Under the pieces are notes generated by a model. It did not search any database. It was not told where the DNA came from and worked only from the letters and a program-made list of their open reading frames with translations. 64,000 nucleotides of DNA, taken from contig NZ_JBHSGP010000007.1 in assembly GCF_042654525.1 (NCBI RefSeq), forward strand, positions 124,001-188,000, read 5' to 3'. The stretch is from Geojedonia litorea (GTDB taxonomy: Bacteria; Bacteroidota; Bacteroidia; Flavobacteriales; Flavobacteriaceae). Within the stretch, counting starts at the first letter, position 1. Each line of letters starts with the position of its first letter. The translations under genes and the position numbers were made by a program. This document shows positions 17,479 to 25,921 of this stretch, piece by piece.

Positions 17479-18807
17479 GTGCTTAAAAAATTTGCAAATA
17501 GATTTATAAAAAATAAACAATTTAAACTAGCTCTTTTTGAACACAGGCTACTTATAAAATCTTCATTTTATAACGCAATAATTGTTGGTGTAAAAGCTAT
17601 TTCAGGAATGATTACATTTAAAGCTTTTGCATATTTTTTAGGCCCATCGGGATTTGCTCTACTTGGCAATCTTAAGAATTTCACTCAAATAGTCTCCAGC
17701 TTTACTGCAGAAGGGTATCAAAATGGGACAATAAGATATATTTCTGAACATAGTGAAAATGAAAAACAAAAAAATAAAATCATTGCCACGATATTTATAT
17801 TAAGTCTAGGATTTGCGTTTTTAATAGGATTTATATTGTTACTATTCTCTAAAACGTGGAGTGGTATTTTATTTAAAACAGAAGATTACGATTATGTAAT
17901 TAAAGTGTTAGGCATTGGATTGCCTTTTTTATCCTTCAATTTAATTATTATTTATATACTCAATGGCCTTGAGCGTTACAAAAAGCTAGTAGTAGTTAAT
18001 TCAGTATTGAGTATAGGTAATACAATTATTTCTGTACTATTTATTATTAAGTATGGATTGGCCGGAGGCTTAATTGCTGTTATTATGGGTCCTGTAGCGG
18101 TCTTTGTGATAAATTTATTTGCATTAGGGGAGGATAGAGTGCTACTTTATAATGCATTTAGATTGAGGTTATTTTCATTTGATGTTGTAAAAAAAATGAA
18201 TGTTTACCTTTTAATGTCTATTTATGCTACGACAATAGTATCCATTACATTTTTATTGATTCGAAATCTTATCATAGAAAAATTAGGCACTGTTGAAGCT
18301 GGTTATTGGGAGGCAATGAATAGATTGTCTGCTTTTTATTTAATATTTTTTATAAGCCTAACTTCTTTTTATTTACTACCGCGACTTTCAAAAATCAATG
18401 AATGGAAAGTATTTAAAAAGGAATTAAAAGGGTTCTATACTTTTATAATTCCAGCGCTTTTAATATGTTTCACTTTAATTTATCTATTACGCTTTTTTTT
18501 ATTAAGGGTCTTTTTAAGTGAAGAATTTTTGCCGACGTCAACATTGTTTTTTTGGCAATTAATTGGAGACTTTATTAGTGTTTTGGCAATTGCGTTGGTC
18601 AAACAATTTCATGCAAAACTTATGGTAAAGGCTTACTTAATTTGTAACGGGATAACAAGTATATCATATTTTGGATTGAGTTATATTTTTATAGACATTT
18701 ATGGTCTAGTTGGAGTCGTTAAAGCCCACGCCTTAAGTTATTTAATTTATTTGTTTATTGTAAGTACATTTGTTTTTCATTATTACAAAAGGAAAAATAA
18801 TGCCTAA
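17479..18807 (+). CDS. Wzx-like O-antigen/polysaccharide flippase, copy 2
   Basis: 442 residues, about 12 membrane segments. It is paralogous to the preceding gene (shared landmarks include LLGNLKNF, VEAGYWEAMNRLSAFYLIFF and LFFWQLIGDFISVLAIAL). It begins at GTG 17479; no ATG lies near the first helix. The 82-base gap from copy 1 holds no terminator, and the stop overlaps the next start by 8 bases, so at least copy 2 and the transferase are translationally coupled. Two flippases in tandem suggest two different lipid-linked glycans or a duplicated then specialised transporter. Substrates cannot be predicted. Confidence 0.85.
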   Translation: MLKKFANRFIKNKQFKLALFEHRLLIKSSFYNAIIVGVKAISGMITFKAFAYFLGPSGFALLGNLKNFTQIVSSFTAEGYQNGTIRYISEHSENEKQKNKIIATIFILSLGFAFLIGFILLLFSKTWSGILFKTEDYDYVIKVLGIGLPFLSFNLIIIYILNGLERYKKLVVVNSVLSIGNTIISVLFIIKYGLAGGLIAVIMGPVAVFVINLFALGEDRVLLYNAFRLRLFSFDVVKKMNVYLLMSIYATTIVSITFLLIRNLIIEKLGTVEAGYWEAMNRLSAFYLIFFISLTSFYLLPRLSKINEWKVFKKELKGFYTFIIPALLICFTLIYLLRFFLLRVFLSEEFLPTSTLFFWQLIGDFISVLAIALVKQFHAKLMVKAYLICNGITSISYFGLSYIFIDIYGLVGVVKAHALSYLIYLFIVSTFVFHYYKRKNNA

Positions 18808-20383
18808 AATTAAAAGTTATTTAAACCTTCATTTCAAACCAAGTTTTATTTTACTGGTTTACCCATTGCTTTTAGCATTTATATTAGAGACTACTGTAGG
18901 GGAAATTGAATATACCACTTTCCCAAACCTATTTGAAAACATAATATTTCTGATAATTGTTTTCTTAGTTATCAATCAACTTTCTGTTTTTAAAATTGGA
19001 AGGAAAGTAGCTAATATTATTTTGGTTTTTTACTATGTATTCATGTTAATTGAAACCGGTCTTTATTTACTTTTTCAAACTAGAATAAATGCGGCTTATA
19101 TTTATGTGGTTCTTAATACTAATTTTAACGAGATTAAAGAGTTTAGTTCGGTGTACTATCAACATAATTTAGTATGGTTACTGTTATTTTTTATACCACT
19201 ATTTAGTTTTTTTTCAAAAAGGATTTATTTACAAAACAGAATCAAATTAAGGGGATTCATATTGAGCTCAGGGTTGATAATTATCTTCCTTGGGGTTTTA
19301 AAATTCGCTCATTTGGTTGATTGGAATTTACCCTATGTCACTCTTAAATCCTATGTTCAATATCAAAATCAAGTAAAATCGTTTAACGATTTTAATAATG
19401 AGGAAAAAATAATTCAAACCAAGGTTCATACAGATAATGATGTTATTGTGATTATCCTTGGAGAATCGGCCACAAGGAAACATATGGGTATTTATGGGTA
19501 TCCAAGAGAAACAACACCTAATTTAAATAGACGTTCAGATTCTTTAATTGTTTACAGAAACGTAATTAGTTCACATGTATATACAACCGAGTCGATTTAT
19601 GACATATTAACATTATCTAATTACGAAAGACCCCAAGCTTCAAATTCGCTATTAGACTATTTGAAAAATTCGGGATACAAGGTGTACTGGCTTTCCAATC
19701 AAAGACCTGTGGGTTTTCATGACAATTTAGTTTCAAGATTAGCCTCTGCCGCTGATGAAAGTTTTTTCTTATCATATAATGATTTTAGGCATGTTACTTT
19801 ATTAGACGAAGTATTATTGCCAAAGCTAAATGACAGATTATCACATCATGGTAAAAAAGTGATTTTTATTCATCTCATTGGGAATCATTACGCCTATGAT
19901 AAACGCTATCCCGAACAATTTGCTAAATTCACTTCGGAGGAAATGAATAAGAAAAATAAATTCATTGATTCTTACGACAATTCAATTTTATATAATGATT
20001 TCATTGTATCTGAAATTATTAAGGCTGTAGACCTCAAAGCTCAAAAGAGCGCTGTAATCTATCTTTCAGATCATGGCGAAGAAGTGTACGATATCGCTGA
20101 TTTTTTTGGACACTTTGCAGACAAACCAACCTCATCGATGTACGAGGTTCCATTTTTAGTTTTTATGTCGGAAACATTTCAAAAACCGGATGATTTTGTA
20201 ATTGATGAATCAAGAGCATATATGCTAGATGATTTTCCTCATAGCTTAACTCATTTTATGGGGATTGAGAGCGAATTATTAGATAAGGATCGAAGTATAT
20301 TTAGTGCAAGTTTTAAAGAAAGAAAGCGAATGGTTCATGATAGTTTGCAATTTGAAACGTTTAAGTTAAATGAAAACAGATGA
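18800..20383 (+). CDS. EptA-like phosphoethanolamine transferase / sulfatase-fold membrane enzyme
   Basis: 527 residues from ATG 18800, inside the end of the flippase gene (an ATG at 18770 is less likely). Four to five N-terminal membrane helices (residues about 1-190) are followed by a periplasmic alkaline-phosphatase-fold domain. That domain has VIVIILGESATRKHMGIYGY, the likely nucleophile-containing loop SHVYTTESI, TTPNLNRRSD, IFIHLIGNHYAYDKRYP, and the metal motif YLSDHGEEVYD. This is the plan of EptA/CptA enzymes, which transfer phosphoethanolamine to lipid A or LPS core sugars. Its place in a polysaccharide cluster supports a surface-glycan substrate. The final gene overlap is ATGA with the next glycosyltransferase. 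Confidence 0.85.
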   Translation: MPKIKSYLNLHFKPSFILLVYPLLLAFILETTVGEIEYTTFPNLFENIIFLIIVFLVINQLSVFKIGRKVANIILVFYYVFMLIETGLYLLFQTRINAAYIYVVLNTNFNEIKEFSSVYYQHNLVWLLLFFIPLFSFFSKRIYLQNRIKLRGFILSSGLIIIFLGVLKFAHLVDWNLPYVTLKSYVQYQNQVKSFNDFNNEEKIIQTKVHTDNDVIVIILGESATRKHMGIYGYPRETTPNLNRRSDSLIVYRNVISSHVYTTESIYDILTLSNYERPQASNSLLDYLKNSGYKVYWLSNQRPVGFHDNLVSRLASAADESFFLSYNDFRHVTLLDEVLLPKLNDRLSHHGKKVIFIHLIGNHYAYDKRYPEQFAKFTSEEMNKKNKFIDSYDNSILYNDFIVSEIIKAVDLKAQKSAVIYLSDHGEEVYDIADFFGHFADKPTSSMYEVPFLVFMSETFQKPDDFVIDESRAYMLDDFPHSLTHFMGIESELLDKDRSIFSASFKERKRMVHDSLQFETFKLNENR

Positions 20384-21471
20384 TATTTAAAATTTGTTTG
20401 CTTATTGAACAATTAAATAGAGGTGGAGCCGAGCGCTCTGCAGGATTGTTATCGACTATATTATCAAAGCTGGGATTTGAAGTTGTTATCATAACCCTTT
20501 ATGATGATATTGTTTATCCTTATACCGGAGAACTCATCAATTTGGGTAAATATAAAAAGGGTTCGCGTACTGTAATTAATAAATTTTTAAGATATAATAA
20601 ACTTAAAAAAACTCTTCAAACCAATCATTTTGATTTGATATTAGATTTTAGAATGAAAAACTACCCTTTAAGAGAGTTTCTTCTCAATAAGGTAGTGTTT
20701 AAATCAAAGATGGTGAATATGATAAGACATTTTAATTTGGAATGGTACTTACCAAACCCTACATTTCTTTCAAAGCATTTATATAGAAACTATGCTGGTA
20801 TAAACTCAGTTTCGACTACAATTCAAAAGGAAATAGAGAAAAAATATAATTTTAAAAATGTAAGTACAATTCATTCTCCTGTAGATATCAATTATATTGT
20901 TGAACAATACAAAAAAGAGGAGGTGAAGTTTAAAGAAAAGTTTGTGATTGCTGTTGGTAGGCTTGATCCTATAAAGCAATTTGATAAACTAATTGAGGCC
21001 TATAAGAACTCTATTTTACCAGAAAAAAATATTAGTCTTATTATTTTAGGGAATGGACCTCAAAAAAAAATGCTTAATGAAATCGTCAATAAGTTAAATC
21101 TACAAGAAAATGTAAGATTAATTGAATTTAGAGAAAATCCATTTAAATATATAAGAAAGGCAGAGTTTCTAATATTATCCAGTAAAGGTGAAGGATTTCC
21201 AAGGGTTTTGTTAGAATCTTTAGCCTGCGAAACCCCAGTAATTGCCTTTGATTGTAAATCTGGACCTAGCGAAATAATCAACCATAACCAAAATGGGCTA
21301 TTAGTCGAAAATCAAAACTTTACCGCACTCACCATGGCTATAAATGAATTGACGACGAATAGCCCGCTTTATGACAAGTTAAAGGCTAATAGTTTAAAAA
21401 GTTTAGAACCATTTTCGATGGAAAACATTAGTAAACTGTGGAAGAATTATATTGAGGGTTTAAATCTCTAA
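20380..21471 (+). CDS. GT4-family glycosyltransferase
   Basis: 363 residues. The N-terminal Rossmann half begins LIEQLNRGGAERSAGLLSTIL, and the C-terminal half has VIAVGRLDPIKQFDKLIEAY, LIILGNGPQKKML and GEGFPRVLLESLACETPVIAFDCKSGPSEII. This is the typical GT-B, retaining glycosyltransferase family 4 signature with E-x7-E at the donor site. It is cytosolic and acts on a lipid-linked acceptor. The start overlaps the preceding stop (ATGA), which indicates translational coupling in the same operon as the flippases. Donor and acceptor sugars are unknown. Its stop is one base away from that of the converging GT2 gene. Confidence 0.92.
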   Translation: MIFKICLLIEQLNRGGAERSAGLLSTILSKLGFEVVIITLYDDIVYPYTGELINLGKYKKGSRTVINKFLRYNKLKKTLQTNHFDLILDFRMKNYPLREFLLNKVVFKSKMVNMIRHFNLEWYLPNPTFLSKHLYRNYAGINSVSTTIQKEIEKKYNFKNVSTIHSPVDINYIVEQYKKEEVKFKEKFVIAVGRLDPIKQFDKLIEAYKNSILPEKNISLIILGNGPQKKMLNEIVNKLNLQENVRLIEFRENPFKYIRKAEFLILSSKGEGFPRVLLESLACETPVIAFDCKSGPSEIINHNQNGLLVENQNFTALTMAINELTTNSPLYDKLKANSLKSLEPFSMENISKLWKNYIEGLNL

Positions 21472-21472
21472 T

Positions 21473-22405
21473 TCAAACACGTACGAACTGCTTTACTAAC
21501 CAAACATAAGTTGTTTTAGCGATTAAGAATATACGGATGGGTAAATAAAATTTAAATTTCTGAATTAATGATAAATGATTAACATTAATTTTTTTCTTGT
21601 AAAATTCCACCAACCTGTAATTTCTCTCCATTTTAAAAAGAAGAACGAGTTTATAATGTATAAAATCAATATATTTTTTTAGGTTAATATTTGGATTATC
21701 TATTAGAAAAGTGTCATAATCCGGAATTATTCGTTTATTATTTATGTTTGGAGCTGTCAATTGATTTTCTACGCCATCTAACCTGTATGCTTTAGTGGTT
21801 TTACAATAAGCCAATGGATGTTTTAGAAAACATCGAATTGCAAAATCTTCTTCTTCACCATAATTCACTTTTTCATTAAACAATCCAATTGTATCGAACA
21901 CCGATTTATGACAAGCAAAAGAACTTGAGGCATATAGATTTTTTTGTCTTTCAAAATAATTAGTGACTAATTCATTTTGATTTGGTTGTATCACATTAGA
22001 GTTTAAATTTAATTTTTGACCGTCATAAAATGAAGCATAACCAGTAGCAAAAAAGAGTGAATCTTTGTATATGGTTATCAATTCATAAATGCTATCTAAA
22101 AAATCAGTCTTCCAAAGGTCATCCGCATCAAGAAACGCAATATAATCTCCTTTGGCGTGATTAATTCCAATATTTCGTGCTGTTGAAATCCCTTTATTGT
22201 CTTGCTTGATTTTAATGATTCTCTGATCTTTAAATTGTGAAACTATTTTTAAGCTTTTGTCTGTACTGCCGTCATCAATGATAATAATTTCAAAGTCTTT
22301 AAAGCTTTGATTTAAAACACTTTTTAAAGTATTTTCTATATAATCTTCTTTATTATATAATGGGGTAATTATGGAGAAAAAAGGATTTTTGCTTGATAAG
22401 TTCAT
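21473..22405 (-). CDS. GT2-family glycosyltransferase
   Basis: 310 residues, GT-A fold. The N terminus shows FSIITPLYNKEDYIENTLKSVLNQSFKDFEIIIIDDGSTDKS with the nucleotide-binding Asp pair. GDYIAFLDADDLW (the DxD-type metal site) and NYGEEEDFAIRCFLKHP (the catalytic acidic ED region) follow. The C terminus has an amphipathic basic helix (FYKKKINVNHLSLIQKFKFYLPIRIFLIAKTTY) that could touch the membrane. It is the second of two minus-strand GT2 genes separated by a single base. It converges on the GT4 gene. Specificity is unknown. Confidence 0.92.
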   Translation of the reverse strand: MNLSSKNPFFSIITPLYNKEDYIENTLKSVLNQSFKDFEIIIIDDGSTDKSLKIVSQFKDQRIIKIKQDNKGISTARNIGINHAKGDYIAFLDADDLWKTDFLDSIYELITIYKDSLFFATGYASFYDGQKLNLNSNVIQPNQNELVTNYFERQKNLYASSSFACHKSVFDTIGLFNEKVNYGEEEDFAIRCFLKHPLAYCKTTKAYRLDGVENQLTAPNINNKRIIPDYDTFLIDNPNINLKKYIDFIHYKLVLLFKMERNYRLVEFYKKKINVNHLSLIQKFKFYLPIRIFLIAKTTYVWLVKQFVRV

Positions 22406-22406
22406 T

Positions 22407-23285
22407 TTACTTAATTAAGGATATGGTGTAAAAAAGTTTGAACATCTGAAAACTATAAATGTTGCCGCTGTGCCGGGTTATAAATTCAAAAAATTTCGAA
22501 AATGAATAGGAGTAGTTTTTTATAAAACTCAATCTAAATATTCTGAATTTAGTAATGGTTGACAACAATTTACTATACTCAACAAATTCTGGATATTTTG
22601 TTTTAAGATAAATAAGATTTTCTATACTATGTTTTGACTTTTCTATGAATTCTTGATTAGTTTCTAAATTAAGGTGTGCTACTTCATTATCAATATGAAT
22701 GATCTCAACTTGGTTTTTTCTTAACTCATATCCAAAAAAAGTGTCCTCTTGGCCGTAGTTTAATAGTTCCTCATTAAAAGGAATGGTTTTCATGATTTCT
22801 TTTGGAACCACAAAATTATTTGTCATAAAGCGGTGATATGGTTTTTTAATACGTTGAGAGGATTTAGTATCCTCATATTTTACGCCGTAATTATATCTTA
22901 ATCTTTTGGTCTTGCTTAGTTTTTTTTGATGGATTCTTCCTCCACAAATTATAGCCTCGGGATGATTTTCGATATGTAGCATATAATTTTCAATAAATTT
23001 TTCAGGAACACCGGAATCACCATCTATAAAAAGAACATGATTAAATTTTGATTTTTTAACCAATAGGTTTCTAATTTTAGACCTTCCAATATTCTTTGCT
23101 AATTTTTCATAGGTGTAGAATTGATGTTGAAAATTAGCTAACTCATCAAGCGAAATCGTGGAAGCATCATCTATTAAAAGTATTTCACAGTTTACAGATA
23201 AATGCCTAATTTGCTCACAAAGTGTCCTGACAGAATCAATACAATTATAATTATAAATAGGAATGCAAATGCTTAACCCTTTCAT
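22407..23285 (-). CDS. GT2-family glycosyltransferase with a galactosyltransferase-type C-terminal motif
   Basis: 292 residues. GT2 hallmarks are LSICIPIYNYNCIDSVRTLCEQI, ILLIDDAS and HVLFIDGDSGVP. The later segment TNNFVVPKEIMKTIPFNEELLNYGQEDTFFGYELRK, spread over about 35 residues, is the GQED-type C-terminal motif seen in galactosyl- and N-acetylgalactosaminyl-type GT-A enzymes (PF02709-like). It is the first gene of the minus-strand pair. The 163-base gap to the divergent beta-helix gene must hold both promoters, but I see no clear -7/-33 pair. Likely part of the same surface-glycan pathway as the plus-strand genes. Confidence 0.9.
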   Translation of the reverse strand: MKGLSICIPIYNYNCIDSVRTLCEQIRHLSVNCEILLIDDASTISLDELANFQHQFYTYEKLAKNIGRSKIRNLLVKKSKFNHVLFIDGDSGVPEKFIENYMLHIENHPEAIICGGRIHQKKLSKTKRLRYNYGVKYEDTKSSQRIKKPYHRFMTNNFVVPKEIMKTIPFNEELLNYGQEDTFFGYELRKNQVEIIHIDNEVAHLNLETNQEFIEKSKHSIENLIYLKTKYPEFVEYSKLLSTITKFRIFRLSFIKNYSYSFSKFFEFITRHSGNIYSFQMFKLFYTISLIK

Positions 23286-23448
23286 TCTTAATATTGGTTG
23301 TAGATTAATTCAGAGATTTTTAATTTGTTCTTAAAAAAAGTTAATCTCACTCAAATTCTGAAAGTTAGATTAACAAAATAATAGATAAAAATACATGATT
23401 TAAAAATTAATCCAATTTTAATGGTACGGAAATTGTATTCCGCAAGTT

Positions 23449-25032
23449 ATGAAACAAAAACACGTTATCTTAATCGGTCTATTTTTATTAAGTGTATGGA
23501 TTCACGCGCAACAGGAATTTCATGTTTTTCCTTCAGACCACAAATCAACTCCTGGAGTTAGCTCAGGTAATGGAACTTTACAAAATCCATGGGACTTACA
23601 AACTGCAATGATCCAAACGCCGAAAACTGTGAATGGTGGCGATATTGTTTATATTCATGAAGGTGTTTACGATGGACGGTTTATAAGCACTTTACAGAGC
23701 ACTATTGCCAATAAGCTTATCACTGTTACTGCTTTTAAAAATGACAAAGTGATTTTGAATGGTAATGTTACATCCGGCAGGAAATCTGTCTTGGAAGTTA
23801 AAGGACAACAGGTGATGTTCAAAAATTTGGAGATTACGTTTTTGGGTGAATTCTCAAGGAAGCAAGGGGATGCGAATTTTCAAAATGTTGATGGAATTAA
23901 TCACTCAAGTGGGGCTGGATGCAAGTTTATCAATCTTCTAATCCACAACAATCCAGGTTCGGGCTTTGGATCTTGGAAGCGCACTGCTGATGCCGAAATA
24001 AACGGTTGTATCATATACAACAATGGCTACTATTCTGCAAAACGCGGAAGCGGTGTAGGCATATATGTGCAAAATTCATCTGATAAATTCAGATTGATAA
24101 AGAATAATATCATCTTCAACAATTATTATAAAGGCGTTGAGGTTTGGTCTGATAATCGAAAAGCTAGTGATGCCTATGTCAAAAATGTCATTTTAGACAA
24201 TAATGTTATTTTCAATAGTGCTTTGGTAACAGGAATCCCAAAAGACAATTTAATAATTGCAACCAACGATAATAATGCAGTTAACATTGCTAAAAACATC
24301 ATGGTGACTAAAAACATCTTTTACCATAATACCAACTATATTAAAAATGAGATTGATGGCGAATTACCCTCTTTCACATTAGGATTTAATAAAAATGCGC
24401 CTGTGGAAAATGTTTCAGTTACAAACAATATTATTTTAGGTAGAAATGATGGTATTCGCATTTTGCATGCTAAAACACTCGAGTTTAAAAACAATATAGT
24501 TTACAGCGGGTTTATAAGGTTTTATCCTTCATTTTATGATAATTTTGATTCTAAAACATGGAAGTTGTCTGGCAATAGCTATTATACCAGAAAAAACAAA
24601 ACCATTAGAATTCAATCTAAAGAAGATTTTACTGTGGAAGAATGGCAGAAACGGTATGGAATGGACACTAAAAGTTCTTGGAAACCAATTTCCCAATTCA
24701 ATTTGAATGCGGTTTTGGATATCACAAAAAATGAATATGATGAAAACAAATATCGTGTGGTACTTTTTAGTAAAAATGAAGACGATGTTACTGTAGATTT
24801 TTCAAGTTACGGACTCCCTAAAGGCATACAATATACTATCAGGGATGTAGAGGATTACTCTGAAGTGCTAAAAACCGGAATATTAAGTAAGGATAAAAAA
24901 ATATCCTTCCCAATGAAATTGAATAGAGGCAATAAAAATAAAACACTAGACAATTTTGGAGTGTTTATTTTGGAGGTTTCACAACCCCAAAAAGTTGGAC
25001 TATTGAAGAGTTGGTTGAGTTGGATTTTCTAA
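23449..25032 (+). CDS. Secreted right-handed beta-helix repeat protein
   Basis: 527 residues with a clear signal peptide (MKQKHVILIGLFLLSVWIHAQQ, cleavage near AQQ). The body is a series of short repeats rich in N-N-I-I-F and x-G-V-x-V turns (INGCIIYNNGYY, KNNIIFNNYYKGVEVWSDN, LDNNVIFNSA, VTNNIILGRNDGIRIL, FKNNIVYSG). This is the right-handed parallel beta-helix pattern of pectate-lyase-like proteins. Such proteins bind or cleave polysaccharides; no lyase motif could be confirmed. The last 90 residues are a separate domain. A short hairpin (23427-23442) sits just before the ATG. The stop overlaps the converging ftsE stop by 4 bases. Confidence 0.8.
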   Translation: MKQKHVILIGLFLLSVWIHAQQEFHVFPSDHKSTPGVSSGNGTLQNPWDLQTAMIQTPKTVNGGDIVYIHEGVYDGRFISTLQSTIANKLITVTAFKNDKVILNGNVTSGRKSVLEVKGQQVMFKNLEITFLGEFSRKQGDANFQNVDGINHSSGAGCKFINLLIHNNPGSGFGSWKRTADAEINGCIIYNNGYYSAKRGSGVGIYVQNSSDKFRLIKNNIIFNNYYKGVEVWSDNRKASDAYVKNVILDNNVIFNSALVTGIPKDNLIIATNDNNAVNIAKNIMVTKNIFYHNTNYIKNEIDGELPSFTLGFNKNAPVENVSVTNNIILGRNDGIRILHAKTLEFKNNIVYSGFIRFYPSFYDNFDSKTWKLSGNSYYTRKNKTIRIQSKEDFTVEEWQKRYGMDTKSSWKPISQFNLNAVLDITKNEYDENKYRVVLFSKNEDDVTVDFSSYGLPKGIQYTIRDVEDYSEVLKTGILSKDKKISFPMKLNRGNKNKTLDNFGVFILEVSQPQKVGLLKSWLSWIF

Positions 25033-25712
25033 ACCTTGCGCTGTACTACTTCAAACACTTTGTTTTCATCACACTTTAAGGTTTTGCTTGGATATTTCAA
25101 CAATAAAGCATAATCGTGCGTAGCCATTAAAATGGTATTGCCATTTTTATTGATTTCTTGCAATACTTCCATGACTTCAACACTAGTTTGCGGATCAAGA
25201 TTTCCTGTTGGTTCATCAGCAAGAATTAATTCAGGATCATTTAATAATGCTCTTGCAATAGCAATACGTTGTTGTTCTCCTCCAGAGAGCTCATGTGGAA
25301 ATTTAAAGCCCTTGGTTTTCATGCCTACTTTTCCCAAAACCTTTTCAATGCGTTCGTTAATTTCAGATTTATCCTTCCAGCCAGTAGCTTTTAAAACAAA
25401 TTCTAAATTTCCATTAACGGTTCTATCGGGTAACAGCTTAAAATCCTGAAAAACTATGCCCAACTTTCGGCGTAAAAACGGAATGTCATTTTCTTTGAGA
25501 GTTCTTAAGTTAAAATCGACCACATGGCCATCACCTTCAGTAAGTTCCAAATCACCATAAAGTGTCTTCATAAAACTACTTTTGCCACTTCCAGTTTTTC
25601 CTATAAGATACACAAAGTCGCCCTTTTTCATTTCAAAATTGACATTGCTCAATACCATGCTATCGCCTTGAAAGATAGATGCATTTTTTAATTCTAATAT
25701 TGTTTCGGACAT
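25029..25712 (-). CDS. ftsE: FtsE-like ABC ATPase
   Basis: 227 residues, complete ABC ATPase: Walker A GKTGSGKSS (38-46), Q-loop region VFQDFKLLPDRTV, signature LSGGEQQRIAIARAL, Walker B LILADEP, and H-loop ATHDYALL. The GKTGSGKSS/FQDFKLLPDRTV wording is that of FtsE, which with FtsX couples ATP hydrolysis to septal peptidoglycan hydrolase control. No ftsX lies beside it; the permease at 37092 is a LolC/E type. Length is typical. It is monocistronic between converging and diverging neighbours. The identity as FtsE rather than LolD rests on motif wording. Confidence 0.85.
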   Translation of the reverse strand: MSETILELKNASIFQGDSMVLSNVNFEMKKGDFVYLIGKTGSGKSSFMKTLYGDLELTEGDGHVVDFNLRTLKENDIPFLRRKLGIVFQDFKLLPDRTVNGNLEFVLKATGWKDKSEINERIEKVLGKVGMKTKGFKFPHELSGGEQQRIAIARALLNDPELILADEPTGNLDPQTSVEVMEVLQEINKNGNTILMATHDYALLLKYPSKTLKCDENKVFEVVQRKV

Positions 25713-25889
25713 TTTTGGGTGCAGTTTTATGAACGGTAAATGTATTATTTAAAATTAAAAGTTGAAAATCAAAGATTAAAAGTTTATTAAAAGATTGCAG
25801 AAATCACTAGCCAGAAAACAAAAAATCATTTTTAATAACTTCGTTTATAATTATAATTTAAATCTGTCGTTATAGGTTCTATATTGATT

Positions 25890-25897
25890 TATCTTTG
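25890..25897 (+). promoter_or_regulatory. -7 element before the TPR gene
   Basis: TATCTTTG fits TAnnTTTG and lies 25 bases before the ATG at 25922. The same TTG could be mistaken for a start codon of a longer frame beginning at 25895. Confidence 0.55.
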
Positions 25898-25921
25898 AAC
25901 ATTCAACTAAAAACGAACTTA

